From contig NZ_JAKUJY010000006.1 of the NCBI RefSeq assembly GCF_022664535.1, forward strand, positions 62,001 through 126,000: a DNA stretch of 64,000 nt. Direction: 5' to 3'. The translations under genes and the position numbers were made by a program. The DNA is from Sphingobium trunci. GTDB lineage: Bacteria > Pseudomonadota > Alphaproteobacteria > Sphingomonadales > Sphingomonadaceae. Positions 8,452-19,059 of the stretch are shown here, piece after piece (the stretch's first letter is position 1; each line of letters opens with the position of its first letter). A model generated the notes under the pieces. It saw nothing but the letters and a program-made list of their open reading frames with translations, did no database searches and was not told the origin of the DNA.

Positions 8452-9198
8452 TCATTCGCCCGGATAAAGGGCGCGCACGAAATAGAGACCGTCGGGCGGC
8501 GCGTTCAGGCCGAGCGCGGCACGGTCCTTCGCGTCGCGTGCGGCCTCCAGATCGCCGGGCGACCAGCGGCCCATGCCCACCATGGCGAGGCATCCGACCA
8601 TCGAGCGCACCTGATGATGCAGGAAGGACCGTGCCTCCGCATGGATGGCGATGCGGTCGCCCATACGCTCCACGTCCAGCCGGTCGAGGGTCTTGACCGG
8701 ACTTTCGGCCTGGCAATGGACCGACCGGAATGTGGTGAAGTCATGGCGGCCGACCAGCAGTTGCGCGGCTTCCTGCATCGCGGCTTCGTCCAGCGGCTGG
8801 ATGACCCGCCAGCAAAGACCGCTTTCCCAGGTCAATGGCGCGCGGCGATTGGCGATGCGATAGACATAGGAGCGCCCCAAGCAGGAAAAACGGGCATGCC
8901 ATTCCTGCGGCACCGTTTCGCAGGCGAGGATGGCGACCGGATGGGGCCGCAGCAGGGCGTTGAGCGCCTCCATCAGGCGGAAGGGGGTGATGGCCTTGCC
9001 GATATCCGCATGCGCCCGCATGGCGATGCCGTGCACCCCGGCGTCGGTGCGGCCCGCGGCATGGATCGCGACGCGTTCGCCGGTCACCTCGTGAATGGCG
9101 TCCTCGATCGCCTGCTGCACGCTGGGGCCATGGGCCTGTCGCTGCCAGCCCATGAAAGGGCGGCCGTCAAATTCGACGGTGAAGGCGAAGCGTGTCAT
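8452..9198 (-). CDS. truA: tRNA pseudouridine(38-40) synthase
   Basis: 248 aa. It has the N-terminal [12 protein letters not shown] and the catalytic [11 protein letters not shown] motif with the aspartate nucleophile. TruA isomerises uridines 38-40 in the anticodon arm of many tRNAs. It lies 5 bp downstream of fmt on the same strand, the usual alphaproteobacterial pairing. Confidence 0.96.
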   Translation of the reverse strand: MTRFAFTVEFDGRPFMGWQRQAHGPSVQQAIEDAIHEVTGERVAIHAAGRTDAGVHGIAMRAHADIGKAITPFRLMEALNALLRPHPVAILACETVPQEWHARFSCLGRSYVYRIANRRAPLTWESGLCWRVIQPLDEAAMQEAAQLLVGRHDFTTFRSVHCQAESPVKTLDRLDVERMGDRIAIHAEARSFLHHQVRSMVGCLAMVGMGRWSPGDLEAARDAKDRAALGLNAPPDGLYFVRALYPGE

Positions 9199-9203
9199 GC
9201 CTG

Positions 9204-10109
9204 TCAGTCGATCCGGCTGCCTGCGGGCATATCGTAGCCGCGCAGCAATTCGCCCACCGACATGGCGCCCTTGCTCGCGCGCTGGATCAGCGTCGGCCGG
9301 ATGGCGCCGTGGCCGCAGCCGATCAGCAGACTGTTGTCAAGCAGTTCGCCTGCCGCGCCGCCATGCTCTTCGGCATGGGCGGCGAGGATGCGGAAGCGCT
9401 CGCCGCGATATTCGAAAAAGGCGCCTGGGAAGGGGTTGAAGGCGCGCACCTGCCGCTCGACCTGATGCGCGTCGCGGCTGAAATCGATCCGCGCTTCCGC
9501 CTTGTCGATCTTGGCCGCATAGGTGACGCCTTCTTCCGGCTGTGGGACGGGCGGGTGGAGGGCGATATCGTCCAGCACCTCGACCATCAGTTCGGCGCCC
9601 GCACCGGCCAGTTCCTGCGTCAGTTCGCCCGCCGTCTTGCCCTCCACCGGCGTCACATGCTTGGCCCGCATCGGCCCGGTGTCGAGGCCTGCCTCCATAT
9701 CCATGATCGTGACGCCAGTGACATTGTCGCCCGCCAATATGGCCCGCTGGATCGGCGCCGCGCCGCGCCAGCGGGGGAGGAGCGAGGCGTGGATGTTCAT
9801 GCAGCCGAAGCGGGGCGCATCCAGTATCGCTCCGGGAAGGATGAGGCCATAGGCGGCCACCACCGCGACATCCGCCTCGAGCGCGGCGAAGGCGGCCTGG
9901 ACCTCGGCATCCTTCAGGGAAACGGGCGTGCGCACCTCGACGCCCATTTCCTCCGCCTTCGCATGGACGGGGGAGGGGCGCAGCGCCTTGCCCCGCCCTG
10001 CGGGCCGGGGCGGCTGGCTGTAGACGGCGGCGATCTCATGCCCGGCCCTTGCCAGTGCGCCCAGCGCCGGAACGGCGAAATCGGGAGTTCCCATATAGAC
10101 GATACGCAT
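9204..10109 (-). CDS. fmt: Methionyl-tRNA formyltransferase
   Basis: 301 aa. It begins [16 protein letters not shown] and carries the formyl-transfer signature [16 protein letters not shown] and a C-terminal tRNA-binding domain. It formylates initiator Met-tRNA with 10-formyl-THF. It is the first gene of an fmt-truA operon and is divergent from recR-def, so formylation and deformylation genes are neighbours. Confidence 0.97.
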   Translation of the reverse strand: MRIVYMGTPDFAVPALGALARAGHEIAAVYSQPPRPAGRGKALRPSPVHAKAEEMGVEVRTPVSLKDAEVQAAFAALEADVAVVAAYGLILPGAILDAPRFGCMNIHASLLPRWRGAAPIQRAILAGDNVTGVTIMDMEAGLDTGPMRAKHVTPVEGKTAGELTQELAGAGAELMVEVLDDIALHPPVPQPEEGVTYAAKIDKAEARIDFSRDAHQVERQVRAFNPFPGAFFEYRGERFRILAAHAEEHGGAAGELLDNSLLIGCGHGAIRPTLIQRASKGAMSVGELLRGYDMPAGSRID

Positions 10110-10235
10110 GGCGGGCCTTTTATCGGGTTTCGGTCGTCGGCGGACGCTGCCTTCTGAAACTTGCCGGATATGTATTTCAGAGGACGCCTCTCAAACTCCT
10201 TGTGTCCATGACTTGCAAGCCCTTATTCCGGTTCC

Positions 10236-10832
10236 ATGGCTTCTCCCGAGATCGAAGCGCTGACGCAGGCGCTCTCCCGCCTGCCCGGCCTTGGCCCGCG
10301 GTCTGCGCGGCGCGCCGTCCTGCACCTGCTCAAGAAGCGCGAATCCGCGCTGGAGCCGCTGTTGCGCGCGCTGGACGCCGTGAATGACCGGCTGGTGACG
10401 TGCGGCATATGCGGCAATGTCGATACCGTCGATCCCTGCGGCATCTGTGCCGATCCCAGGCGGGATGGGCGGGCGCTCTGCGTGGTGGAGGATGTGGCGG
10501 ATCTCTGGGCGCTCGACAAGTCGCGCCTGTTTCCGGGGCGTTTCCATGTGCTGGGCGGGCGGCTTTCCGCGCTGGAGGGGGTGCGGCCGGAGGATCTGAC
10601 GATCAACGCGCTGGTCGGACGGGTCGCGGCGGGCGGCATCGATGAGGTCGTGCTGGCGATGAACGCCACGCTGGAAGGGCAGACGACCGCCCATTACCTG
10701 GCCGAGCGGCTGGAGGGATTTCCCGTGCGGCTGACCCAATTGGCGCATGGGGTGCCGGTTGGCGGCGAACTGGACTATCTGGACGAGGGCACGCTGGCGC
10801 AGGCTTTGCGGGCGCGGCGGCCTATTTCCTGA
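10236..10832 (+). CDS. recR: Recombination mediator RecR
   Basis: 198 aa, standard length. A helix-hairpin-helix ([14 protein letters not shown]) is followed by a four-cysteine zinc finger ([16 protein letters not shown]) and a Toprim domain with VVEDVAD. RecR works with RecF and RecO in loading RecA at gaps. The peptide deformylase gene follows 48 bp later. Confidence 0.97.
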   Translation: MASPEIEALTQALSRLPGLGPRSARRAVLHLLKKRESALEPLLRALDAVNDRLVTCGICGNVDTVDPCGICADPRRDGRALCVVEDVADLWALDKSRLFPGRFHVLGGRLSALEGVRPEDLTINALVGRVAAGGIDEVVLAMNATLEGQTTAHYLAERLEGFPVRLTQLAHGVPVGGELDYLDEGTLAQALRARRPIS

Positions 10833-10880
10833 CTTTGGCGGTCGCTTGAATTTTCCCGGACGCCGGATTATTTTACGGTC

Positions 10881-11411
10881 ATGGCCATTCTAACTATATT
10901 GGAGGCGCCCGATCCGCGCCTGCGTACCATCTCGTCTCCGGTGGAGGCGATCGATGACGATTTGCAGCGTCTGATCGACGATATGTTCGAGACCATGTAT
11001 GACGCGCCGGGTATCGGCCTCGCCGCGATCCAGGTCGGCGTGCCCAAGCGGGTGCTGGTGATCGACCTTCAGGAACCGGAATCGGATGAGGAAGGCGCGC
11101 CGCCGGTGAAGCGGCCGATGGTGTTCATCAATCCGGAAATTCTGGAAGGGTCGGAGGATCTTTCGGTCTACAATGAGGGGTGCCTGTCGGTTCCCGACCA
11201 GTTTGCCGAGGTGGAGCGGCCCGCGTCGATCCGCGCAAGCTGGATGGACCGTGACGGCCGGATTCATGAGGAGCAGCTGGAAGGGCTGCTGGCCACCTGC
11301 CTCCAGCATGAGATGGATCATTTGCAGGGCGTGCTGTTCATCGACCATCTTTCGCGCCTGAAGCGCGACATGCTGATGAAGAAGCTGACCAAGGCGCGCA
11401 AGGCGGCCTGA
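10881..11411 (+). CDS. def: Peptide deformylase
   Basis: 176 aa with all three metal-site motifs: [15 protein letters not shown] (metal Cys) and QHEMDH (metal His pair and catalytic Glu). It removes the N-formyl group from nascent proteins. A strong hairpin terminator follows. Confidence 0.97.
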   Translation: MAILTILEAPDPRLRTISSPVEAIDDDLQRLIDDMFETMYDAPGIGLAAIQVGVPKRVLVIDLQEPESDEEGAPPVKRPMVFINPEILEGSEDLSVYNEGCLSVPDQFAEVERPASIRASWMDRDGRIHEEQLEGLLATCLQHEMDHLQGVLFIDHLSRLKRDMLMKKLTKARKAA

Positions 11412-11428
11412 GGCTGGCGAAAGCCTGG

Positions 11429-11470
11429 AAGCAAGAGCGCCCCGGCCAGACAGTCGGGGCGCTCTTGCTT
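11429..11470. terminator. Bidirectional hairpin terminator between def and rnhA
   Basis: A perfect 16-bp inverted repeat (11429-11444 with 11455-11470) surrounds a 10-base loop and lies between two convergent genes. The T-run is weak on the plus side, so efficiency is uncertain. Confidence 0.75.
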
Positions 11471-11499
11471 TCCCGCCCATAAGCGCGAACATTTGCTAC

Positions 11500-11946
11500 C
11501 TATTTCCGGAAACTCTCCGCCGCTGCGCAGGCGAGCTGGTCGGCGCGCTCGTTTTCCGGATGGCCGGCATGCCCCTTCACCCATTGCCACGTCACCTTGT
11601 GACGAGCGGCGGCTTTCACCAGCTCCTGCCAGATTTCGGCATTCTTGACCGGCTTCCTGTCCGCCGTCTTCCAGCCATTCCTCTGCCAGCCGAAGACCCA
11701 TTTGGTGATGCCGTCCATCACATATTTGCTGTCGGTGTAGAGCGTCACCTGGCAGGGGCGCTTCAATGTCTCCAGCGCCTGCACCGCCGCCATCATCTCC
11801 ATGCGGTTGTTGGTGGTCTGCGCCTCGCCGCCGGAAATCTCCCTTTCCTTGTCGCCGAATCGCAACACCGCGCCCCAGCCGCCGGGGCCGGGATTGCCCT
11901 TGCATGCGCCGTCGGTGAAAATCTCGACTTGCGGCAGGTCGCTCAT
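11500..11946 (-). CDS. rnhA: Ribonuclease HI
   Basis: 148 aa. The active-site carboxylates sit in [24 protein letters not shown] and YTDSKYV. It cleaves RNA in RNA-DNA hybrids. It overlaps the thrB stop by four bases, so thrB-rnhA are coupled, an arrangement common in alphaproteobacteria. Confidence 0.96.
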   Translation of the reverse strand: MSDLPQVEIFTDGACKGNPGPGGWGAVLRFGDKEREISGGEAQTTNNRMEMMAAVQALETLKRPCQVTLYTDSKYVMDGITKWVFGWQRNGWKTADRKPVKNAEIWQELVKAAARHKVTWQWVKGHAGHPENERADQLACAAAESFRK

Positions 11947-12920
11947 GCGCCAAGCAGGTCCGCCGGCCTGGCACCGGCATAGAAATCGAGACGCCGCAGA
12001 TAGGCCAGCGGATCCTTGCGAATCACCAGCGCGTCGGCGGGGGTGTTGATCCAGTCATAGGCCCGCGTCAGCAGGAACCGCAGCGCCGCGCCCCGGCAGA
12101 GGATCGGGAAGGCGGTGCGTTCGGCTGCCGAAAGGCCGTGGGTGGCCTCATAGCCTGCACCCAGCGCCTTGGCGCGCTCTCCGAACCAGGTCGCGCCGTC
12201 CTGGCTGAAGCACCAGGCGCTGTGCGTCACCGCCAGATCATAGGCGCGGATATCGGTGCAGCTGAAATAGAAATCGATCAGGCCCGTCACCTCGTCGCCC
12301 AGCATCAGCACATTGTCGGGAAACAGGTCCGCATGGATGACCGAGCGGGGCAGGCCGGCGGGCCAGTGCGCATCGAGAAAAGCCAGCTCCTCCGCCACGC
12401 GGGCGCCCAGGCCCGGCGCGATCCGGTCGAAATCCTCGCCGCATCTGGCCGCGAGATCGTGCCAGCCGGGCAGGTCGAGCGCATTGCGGCGCTCGCCGGT
12501 GAAACCCTCCGCCGCCCTGTGCATGGCGCCCAGCGCCGCGCCTGCCGCCCGCGCCTGACCCACGGTCGGCTCGGTCACGGAGATGCCGGTCAGGAACTCG
12601 ATCAGGCAGGCAGGCCGCCCGGCCAATTGCTGCAGGCGTTTGCCCTCCCGATCCGCGATGAAGCGGGGAACCAGGCAGCCGCGCGCACCCAGATGGTCGA
12701 GCAGGTCCATGAAGAAGGGCAGGTCCGCCTCATCCACCCGCTTTTCGTAAAGGGTCAGGATATAACGATGCCCATTGCCGTCATGGCCCGTGGTTTCCAG
12801 CAGGTAATTGCTGTTTTCCACCCCCTCCGCGATGCCCTTGGCCGACACGAGACGACCTGCGTCATAGCGGGTGAGGAAAGCGTCGATGTCTTCGGCGGGA
12901 ACCTGGGTGTAGACGGCCAT
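11943..12920 (-). CDS. thrB: Homoserine kinase, type II (ThrB)
   Basis: 325 aa from the start giving [16 protein letters not shown]. This is the aminoglycoside-phosphotransferase-like homoserine kinase, with [12 protein letters not shown] (catalytic loop) and [11 protein letters not shown] (metal loop). It phosphorylates homoserine in threonine synthesis. It sits 5 bp after ispH. A longer in-frame upstream extension lies inside ispH and is not credible. Confidence 0.94.
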   Translation of the reverse strand: MAVYTQVPAEDIDAFLTRYDAGRLVSAKGIAEGVENSNYLLETTGHDGNGHRYILTLYEKRVDEADLPFFMDLLDHLGARGCLVPRFIADREGKRLQQLAGRPACLIEFLTGISVTEPTVGQARAAGAALGAMHRAAEGFTGERRNALDLPGWHDLAARCGEDFDRIAPGLGARVAEELAFLDAHWPAGLPRSVIHADLFPDNVLMLGDEVTGLIDFYFSCTDIRAYDLAVTHSAWCFSQDGATWFGERAKALGAGYEATHGLSAAERTAFPILCRGAALRFLLTRAYDWINTPADALVIRKDPLAYLRRLDFYAGARPADLLGA

Positions 12921-12925
12921 CGGAT

Positions 12926-13873
12926 TCAGGCGGCCTCCAGACCGCGAGGAAGTTTGAAGGAAATGCTTTCTCTGGCCGTTTCGACCTGTTCCTCGGCCAC
13001 GGCGAATCGTTCGCCGATCCGGTCGACCACTTCGCGCACCAGCACTTCGGGGGCGGAGGCCCCGGCCGTCAGGCCGAGGGTCCGCACGCTGGCCAACCAG
13101 TCGAAATCGACCTCGTCGGCCCGCTGGAGGAGGCGCGCGGGGGCGCCTTCGCGCTCCGCCACCTCGACCAATCGCAGCGAATTGGAACTGTTGGGTGCGC
13201 CGATCACATAGACGGCGTCGCACTGTCCGGCGATCGCCTTGACCGCCGCCTGCCGGTTGGAGGTGGCGTAGCAGATATCCTCGCCCCTGGGGGCGTGGAT
13301 CGCCGGGAATCGGCGTTGCAGGGTGGCGACGATGGCAGCGGTGTCGTCCACCGAGAGCGTCGTCTGCGTCAGGAAGGCGAGATTGCCGGGATCGGCGGGG
13401 GTGAAGCTTTCCGCATCCTCCACCGTCTCGATCAGCGTCATGCTGCCCGCATCGACCTGGCCGAAAGTGCCGATCACTTCGGGATGGCCGCTATGCCCGA
13501 TGAACAATATGTGGCGCCCCGCGTCCACCTGCCGTTCGGCCTGGCGGTGGACCTTGCTGACCAGCGGGCAGGTCGCGTCAAGATAGTCGAGGCCCCGTTC
13601 CTGAGCCTTGGCGGGCACGGCCTTGGGCACGCCATGGGCGGAAAAGACCACGGGGAAGCCATCTGGCACCTGGTCCAGTTCCTCGACGAAGATCGCGCCC
13701 TTGGCCCTCAGGCTGTCGACCACATATTTATTGTGGACGATCTCATGCCGGACATAGACCGGCGCGCCATATTTTTCGATCGCCCGTTCGACGATGATGA
13801 TGGCGCGATCGACGCCGGCACAAAAGCCGCGGGGGGCGGCGATCAGCAGCTTCATGGGCGGGCGGGTGGTCAT
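12926..13873 (-). CDS. ispH: 4-hydroxy-3-methylbut-2-enyl diphosphate reductase
   Basis: 315 aa. The three cysteines that hold the iron-sulfur cluster are visible in [22 protein letters not shown] and ICYATSNRQ. It performs the last step of the MEP isoprenoid pathway. It is the first gene of an ispH-thrB-rnhA operon and is divergent from the lipoprotein gene. Confidence 0.97.
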   Translation of the reverse strand: MTTRPPMKLLIAAPRGFCAGVDRAIIIVERAIEKYGAPVYVRHEIVHNKYVVDSLRAKGAIFVEELDQVPDGFPVVFSAHGVPKAVPAKAQERGLDYLDATCPLVSKVHRQAERQVDAGRHILFIGHSGHPEVIGTFGQVDAGSMTLIETVEDAESFTPADPGNLAFLTQTTLSVDDTAAIVATLQRRFPAIHAPRGEDICYATSNRQAAVKAIAGQCDAVYVIGAPNSSNSLRLVEVAEREGAPARLLQRADEVDFDWLASVRTLGLTAGASAPEVLVREVVDRIGERFAVAEEQVETARESISFKLPRGLEAA

Positions 13874-13918
13874 GGGTGGCGGCTTAGGCGAATGTGGCGC
13901 TGGATGAAAGCCGCTTCC

Positions 13919-13949
13919 TTTCAGTTGCGCCCAGTTTCAGTTGCGCCCA
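13919..13949. repeat. Tandem 15-bp direct repeat upstream of a lipoprotein gene
   Basis: TTTCAGTTGCGCCCA occurs twice (13919-13933 and 13935-13949), separated by one base, in the divergent promoter region between ispH and the lipoprotein gene. It may be an operator or a simple slippage duplication. Confidence 0.6.
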
Positions 13950-13998
13950 TTGCGGGCTGCGGATAAGAAGCCCAACGCCTGTTCCCAAGGGATTGCCT

Positions 13999-14637
13999 GT
14001 GACCTTTTCTCGAATTGCGCTGACCGGAATGCTTGCCCTGGCCCTGGCGGGCTGTTCGCGGCGGGGCGAAATCGACCCCACCGGCGGTATCGTGGCCGTC
14101 CGTTCGGCCTGTCCGGTGGCGGCGATTCCGGCCCAGACCGGCGATGTCACCCTGTTCAACCCGGCGGGCAGCACCGATGCGCGGGCGATCGATGTGGTGG
14201 CGGAGATCACCAATCTGCGTTCGACCTGCGCCGATGGCGAGCAGCTCTATACCGAAGCGACCTTCACGGTGAACGCGCGCCGCAGCGATGCGGGCGCCGC
14301 GCGGCAGGTGACGCTGCCCTATTTCTCGGCCGTGGTGCGGGGCGGCAATGCCGTGGTGGCCAAGCGCGTCGGCCAGGTGGTGCTGGATTTCCCGGCAGGG
14401 CAGTATCGCGCGAGCGTGACGGCCAAGGCGGGTTCCTATGTGAACAAGGCGGCGGCCACGCTGCCCGACGATATCCAGCGCAAGATCACGGAAAAGCGCA
14501 AGGCCGGCGATGCCGATGCCGCGATCGATCCGTTCGCCCAGCCGGACGTCAAGGCGGCCCTGCAGCGAACCAGCTTCGAGCTGCTCGTGGGTTTCAACCT
14601 GACCCAGGATCAGCTCCGTTACAACGCTACCCGTTAA
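13999..14637 (+). CDS. Putative lipoprotein of unknown function
   Basis: 212 aa from the GTG at 13999. The N-terminus is a lipoprotein signal (MLALALAGCSRRG), so the protein should be lipidated at that cysteine. The remainder looks beta-rich with a few helices and ends FNLTQDQLRYNATR. A longer frame from 13894 would place the signal peptide internally and is rejected. The exact function is unknown. Confidence 0.75.
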   Translation: MTFSRIALTGMLALALAGCSRRGEIDPTGGIVAVRSACPVAAIPAQTGDVTLFNPAGSTDARAIDVVAEITNLRSTCADGEQLYTEATFTVNARRSDAGAARQVTLPYFSAVVRGGNAVVAKRVGQVVLDFPAGQYRASVTAKAGSYVNKAAATLPDDIQRKITEKRKAGDADAAIDPFAQPDVKAALQRTSFELLVGFNLTQDQLRYNATR

Positions 14638-14646
14638 GCCCGTTTC

Positions 14647-14723
14647 ACCGTTCGGGCTGAGACAAGTCGAAGCCCCTTTCTTGAAGAACAGGGCGGCCTC
14701 TCGACAGGCTCAGGGCGAACGGT
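14647..14723. repeat. Palindromic intergenic repeat (REP-like)
   Basis: An imperfect inverted repeat (14647-14672 with 14697-14723) built on ACCGTTCG...CTGAG...TCGA occupies the space between the lipoprotein gene and argS. Repeats built on this core are, from general knowledge, common between genes in sphingomonads. Confidence 0.7.
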
Positions 14724-14745
14724 CTTTGTAGGAAAGTTCGCTTCC

Positions 14746-16473
14746 GTGTCCCTGTACAACCGTTTCGCCGCCCATCTCGACGCCGTCCTCGACGCGCTGG
14801 AGGCCGAGGGCGCGCTGCCCGCCGGGCTCAACCGCAAGCCGGTGACGGTGGAACCGCCGCGCGATGCCAGCCATGGCGACCTTGCCACCAATGCCGCCAT
14901 GGTGCTGGCCAAGCCGGCTGGCACCAATCCGCGGGAACTGGCCGGGAAGATCGTGGCGGGCCTGGAAAAGCTGGACGAGGTGGAAAGCGCGTCCATCGCC
15001 GGGCCGGGCTTCATCAACCTCAAGCTGACCGACGCCACCTGGCGCGCGGAACTGGCGGCGATCCATGCCGAGGCGGAAGGCTATGGCCGCTCCTCCTCCG
15101 GCGAGGGCGTCACGGTCAATGTCGAATATGTCTCCGCCAATCCCACCGGTCCCATGCATATGGGCCATTGCCGGGGCGCGGTGGTGGGCGATGCGCTCGC
15201 CACCCTGCTGGAGCATGTCGGGCACCGGGTGATCCGCGAATATTATATCAACGATGCGGGCGGCCAGGTGGACGTGCTCGCCCGCTCCGCGCATGTGCGT
15301 TATCGCGAGGCGCTGGGCGAGGCCGTGGGCGAAATTCCCGAAGGCCTCTATCCGGGCGACTATCTGGTGCCGGTGGGACAGGCGCTGGCCACCGAATATG
15401 GCGACAAATATGTTGGCGCGCCGGAGAGCGAATGGCTGGTGCCGTTCCGCACCAGGGCCGTTGCCGCGATGATGGACATGATCCGCAGCGATCTGGCGTT
15501 GCTCGGCATCCACCACGACATCTTCTCCTCGGAGGCGAAGCTGCAGGCGGCAGGCAAGCCGGAAGCCGCCGAGCAATGGCTGCGGGCGCATGATCTGGTC
15601 TATGACGGCGTGCTGGAAGCGCCCAAGGGCGAAACGCCGGACGACTGGGAACCGGTCGAGCTGCCGCTCTTCCGCTCGACCAGGTTCGGCGACGATCAGG
15701 ACCGGCCGATCAGGAAGTCGAACGGAAGCTGGACCTATTTCGGTGCCGACATGGCCTATCACTTCCAGAAGGCGCAGACCGCAGACCAGCTGATCGACAT
15801 CTGGGGCGCCGACCATGGCGGCACGGTCAAGCGTATCCAGGCGGCCGTCGCCGCGCTGACCGAGGGCAAGGCGCGCTTCGACGTCAAGCTGATCCAGATG
15901 GTCCGGCTGCTGCGCGACGGCGAGCCGGTGAAGATGTCGAAGCGCGCGGGCAATTTCGTAACGCTGGCCGATGTCGTGCGCGAAGTGGGCAAGGATGTGG
16001 TCCGCTTCACCATGCTGACGCGCAAGGCCGATGCGCAGATGGACTTCGACTTCGCCAAGGTGGTGGAGGCGTCGAAGGACAACCCGGTCTTCTACGTGCA
16101 ATATGCCCATGCCCGCATTTCTTCGCTGGGCCGCCGCGCCGAGGAAGCGGGACTCGGCCTGCCCGCGCCCGACCTGTCCCGCCTTGGGACGGAGGAGCTG
16201 GGGCTGGTGAAGCTCGCCGCGCAGTTTCCGCGCGTCGTGGAAGGGGCGGCTTCGGCCCGCGAGCCGCACCGTATCGCCTTCTATCTCAATGATTTGGCCT
16301 CTGCTTTCCATAGCTGGTGGAATCTGGGCAACGACAATCCGCAGGCCCGCGTCATCCTGACGGATGACCCGGCCACCACTTCCGCGCGGCTTTTCTTGAG
16401 CCGGGGAATCGGGCAAATCATCCGCAATGGCCTCGCGCTGATGGGCGTGGCCGCATTGACGGAAATGCAATGA
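14746..16473 (+). CDS. argS: Arginyl-tRNA synthetase
   Basis: 575 aa, class I. The HIGH-type motif appears as HMGH in PTGPMHMGHCRGAVVGD, and the second signature as KMSKR in EPVKMSKRAGNFV. It also has the DALR anticodon-binding C-terminal domain. The start is a GTG at 14746. It heads a gene string with a SPOR protein, nagZ, scpA and scpB. Confidence 0.97.
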   Translation: MSLYNRFAAHLDAVLDALEAEGALPAGLNRKPVTVEPPRDASHGDLATNAAMVLAKPAGTNPRELAGKIVAGLEKLDEVESASIAGPGFINLKLTDATWRAELAAIHAEAEGYGRSSSGEGVTVNVEYVSANPTGPMHMGHCRGAVVGDALATLLEHVGHRVIREYYINDAGGQVDVLARSAHVRYREALGEAVGEIPEGLYPGDYLVPVGQALATEYGDKYVGAPESEWLVPFRTRAVAAMMDMIRSDLALLGIHHDIFSSEAKLQAAGKPEAAEQWLRAHDLVYDGVLEAPKGETPDDWEPVELPLFRSTRFGDDQDRPIRKSNGSWTYFGADMAYHFQKAQTADQLIDIWGADHGGTVKRIQAAVAALTEGKARFDVKLIQMVRLLRDGEPVKMSKRAGNFVTLADVVREVGKDVVRFTMLTRKADAQMDFDFAKVVEASKDNPVFYVQYAHARISSLGRRAEEAGLGLPAPDLSRLGTEELGLVKLAAQFPRVVEGAASAREPHRIAFYLNDLASAFHSWWNLGNDNPQARVILTDDPATTSARLFLSRGIGQIIRNGLALMGVAALTEMQ

Positions 16474-16492
16474 CCGGCGGAGTTTTGGACTG

Positions 16493-17209
16493 ATGGGCGA
16501 CTATGCGCGGGGACGGCTGGACCTGGACGATGATGAGCGTCTGCCCTGGCTCGAACCCGCTATCGAGGATGAGGAGGAGCAGGGGCTCTCGCCGCTCAGG
16601 CTGCTGGGCTTCATCCTGTTCGGACTGGCGCTGATCGGCGCGGTCGTCGCGGGCGTCTGGCTGATCCAGAACCGCTCGGGCGGTGCTGGCGGCGAGGGCA
16701 AGCTGATCGCCGCGCCCGCCGGCGACTACAAGATCCCGGCCCAGGAGGCCGACGCCAAGAAATTCGACGGCGAGGGCGACGCCAGCTACGCCGCGAGCGA
16801 AGGCGTGGCGCGCGACGGACGAATCGATCCGACGCGGGTGCCGGAGGCGCCGATCACGCCCACCGGCGCTGCCGGCAATGCGAGGCCCGCCGTTTCCGGC
16901 AAACCCGCGCAGAGCGTCACGGCAAAGGTGGCCGATGAAACCAACGTGAAGCCCGCGGCGGCCGCCGCCCGGCCGGCCGGCGGCGGCACGATCCAGCTTG
17001 GCGCCTATGGCAACCAGGCCTTCGCCAAGGATGCGTGGACGCGCCTGTCCAAGCGCTTCACCTATCTGGAGCCGCTGCCCATGTCGATCGAGCAGGCGGA
17101 GGTGGGCGGCAGCACCGTCTATCGCCTGCGCGCGGCGGCGGGCGGGCAGGCCGCCATGCTCTGCGGCAAGCTCAAGGTTGCCGGCGAGAGCTGCATGGTG
17201 GTCAATTAA
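16493..17209 (+). CDS. SPOR-domain inner-membrane protein
   Basis: 238 aa. A cytoplasmic acidic N-terminus precedes one transmembrane helix (LLGFILFGLALIGAVVAGVWLI, residues about 39-60), an Ala/Pro-rich periplasmic linker, and a C-terminal SPOR domain starting at GTIQLGAYGNQ (about residue 164). SPOR domains bind denuded glycan strands at the septum. It sits between argS and nagZ, its usual alphaproteobacterial location. Confidence 0.85.
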   Translation: MGDYARGRLDLDDDERLPWLEPAIEDEEEQGLSPLRLLGFILFGLALIGAVVAGVWLIQNRSGGAGGEGKLIAAPAGDYKIPAQEADAKKFDGEGDASYAASEGVARDGRIDPTRVPEAPITPTGAAGNARPAVSGKPAQSVTAKVADETNVKPAAAAARPAGGGTIQLGAYGNQAFAKDAWTRLSKRFTYLEPLPMSIEQAEVGGSTVYRLRAAAGGQAAMLCGKLKVAGESCMVVN

Positions 17210-17259
17210 GGGGTCAAACCCCTTCGACAGCAGGCTTCCGAGCCGCTACCATCTGCCGT

Positions 17260-18273
17260 ATGAAACCCGTTATCTTCGGCCTTTCCGGCGAAACACTGAC
17301 TGCGGACGAGCGCGCCTTCTTCGCGGAGGCGCAGCCTGCCGGCTATATCCTGTTTCGGCGCAATATCGCCAGCAAGGCGCAGCTTCGGGCACTGACCGAC
17401 GATCTGCGGGCGCTGCATGGCCGTGACGATCTGCTGATCATGATCGATCAGGAAGGCGGCCGGGTGGCGCGAATGCAGGCGCCGGTCTGGCCAAGCTTCC
17501 CGCCCGGCGCGCTGTTCGACAAGCTCTATGAGATCGCGCCCTCCAGCGCCATCGCCGCGGCGCGCGCCAATGCACGCGCCATTGCCGCCACCCTGACGGA
17601 AGCGGGAATCACCGTCGATGCGCTGCCGCTGCTCGATGTGCGGCAGGATGGGGCGAGCGACATCATGGGCGACCGGACGCTGGGCGCCGAACCGATGCGG
17701 GTGGCGGCGCTGGGGAGGGCGGTGATCGAGGGGCTGGCCGACGGCGGCGTGGTCGGCATCGTCAAGCATATGCCGGGCCACGGCCGGGCGACGGTCGACA
17801 GCCATCATGAATTGCCCATCGTCACCGCCGACGAGGATGCGCTGGCCATCGACCTTGCGCCGTTCCAGGCGCTGAAGGACGCGCCCATCGGGATGACGGC
17901 GCATGTCGTCTATACCGCCTGGGATCCCGACCTGCCCGCCAGCCTGTCGCCTTCGGTGATCGAGACGATCATCCGCGGACGGATCGGCTTCGACGGGCTG
18001 CTGATGTCCGACGATCTCGACATGAAGGCGCTGAAAGGCAGCATCCCCGAACTGGCGGCGGCGACCGTCGCGGCGGGGTGCGATCTGGCGCTCAATTGCT
18101 GGGGGCGGATGGACGATATGACGGGCATCGCCGATCTGCTGCCGGACATCACGCCGCAGGCAAGGCTGAGGCTCGATCGCGCCATGGCGTCGACCCACAG
18201 GCTGTCCGATGCGCCGCCGCTGGAGGCATTGCTGGCCACCCGCGACGCATTGCTGGCGCCGGTTCTGGTTTGA
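17260..18273 (+). CDS. nagZ: Beta-N-acetylhexosaminidase (muropeptide recycling)
   Basis: 337 aa GH3 enzyme. The catalytic loop is visible as KHMPGHGRATVDSHHELP, and the nucleophile aspartate in MSDDLDMKAL. It removes GlcNAc from anhydro-muropeptides in the cytoplasm. The ATG at 17260 gives the family N-terminus; an upstream extension of the frame overlaps the SPOR gene and is not used. Confidence 0.93.
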   Translation: MKPVIFGLSGETLTADERAFFAEAQPAGYILFRRNIASKAQLRALTDDLRALHGRDDLLIMIDQEGGRVARMQAPVWPSFPPGALFDKLYEIAPSSAIAAARANARAIAATLTEAGITVDALPLLDVRQDGASDIMGDRTLGAEPMRVAALGRAVIEGLADGGVVGIVKHMPGHGRATVDSHHELPIVTADEDALAIDLAPFQALKDAPIGMTAHVVYTAWDPDLPASLSPSVIETIIRGRIGFDGLLMSDDLDMKALKGSIPELAAATVAAGCDLALNCWGRMDDMTGIADLLPDITPQARLRLDRAMASTHRLSDAPPLEALLATRDALLAPVLV

Positions 18274-18276
18274 CCA

Positions 18277-19059
18277 GTGGACGACCTTTTCACGCCCCCC
18301 GCCGTTCCGCGACCTGAAACGCTGACGGTCAGCTTCGAGAGTTGGGAGGGGCCGCTCGACCTGCTGCTGGCGCTGGCGCGGACGCAGAAGGTCGATCTGC
18401 GCGAAATTTCTATCCTTGCCCTCGTCGAGCAATATCTGGCCTATATCGAGGGCGCGCGGAAGCTGAAGCTGGAACTGGCCGCCGATTATCTGGTGATGGC
18501 GGCTTGGCTGGCCTATCTCAAGTCCGCGCTCCTGCTGCCCCGGGAAGCCCAGCCCGAACCCAGTCCCGAGGAATTGGCGCTGCGGCTGCAACTGCGGCTC
18601 CAGCGCCTGCAGGCCATGCGGGAGGCGGGGGCGCGGCTGATGGCGCGCGACCGGATCGGACGCGACGTCTTCCAGCGTGAGAAGCCAGAGGGCCTGCGCC
18701 TCGTGCGCAAGGCGAAATGGGCGGCCAGCCTGTTCGACCTGATCCAGTCCTATGGCCAGATCCGTGCCCGCACCCAGCCGGTCGTCCATATGGTTGCGGT
18801 GCGGCCGGTGATGACGCTGGACGAAGCGATCCAGCGGGTGGGAACGCTGGTCGGCGCGGCGATCGACTGGACGGCGCTTGAAGCCTTCCTGCCGACCGGG
18901 CAGGATGGGCCGATGGCACGATCGGCGCTCGCCAGCAGCTTCGTCGCCGCGCTCGAACTGGCGCGGCAGGGGCGGCTGGAAATCCAGCAGGAGGGAATTT
19001 TCGAACCCATCTTCCTGCGTGCCGCCGTGCCGGAACCGACTGCGGGGCGCCTATTGTGA
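18277..19059 (+). CDS. scpA: Segregation and condensation protein A
   Basis: 260 aa. It starts at GTG and carries the N-terminal kleisin motif FESWEGPLDLLLALARTQKVDL. ScpA bridges the heads of SMC and recruits ScpB for chromosome condensation. It is 3 bp from nagZ and overlaps scpB by four bases. Confidence 0.95.
   Translation: MDDLFTPPAVPRPETLTVSFESWEGPLDLLLALARTQKVDLREISILALVEQYLAYIEGARKLKLELAADYLVMAAWLAYLKSALLLPREAQPEPSPEELALRLQLRLQRLQAMREAGARLMARDRIGRDVFQREKPEGLRLVRKAKWAASLFDLIQSYGQIRARTQPVVHMVAVRPVMTLDEAIQRVGTLVGAAIDWTALEAFLPTGQDGPMARSALASSFVAALELARQGRLEIQQEGIFEPIFLRAAVPEPTAGRLL

Noticed and set aside
12138..13211. Long plus-strand open frame opposite thrB and ispH
   Set aside because: Both genes on the other strand have clear catalytic motifs, whereas this translation is low-complexity and has none.
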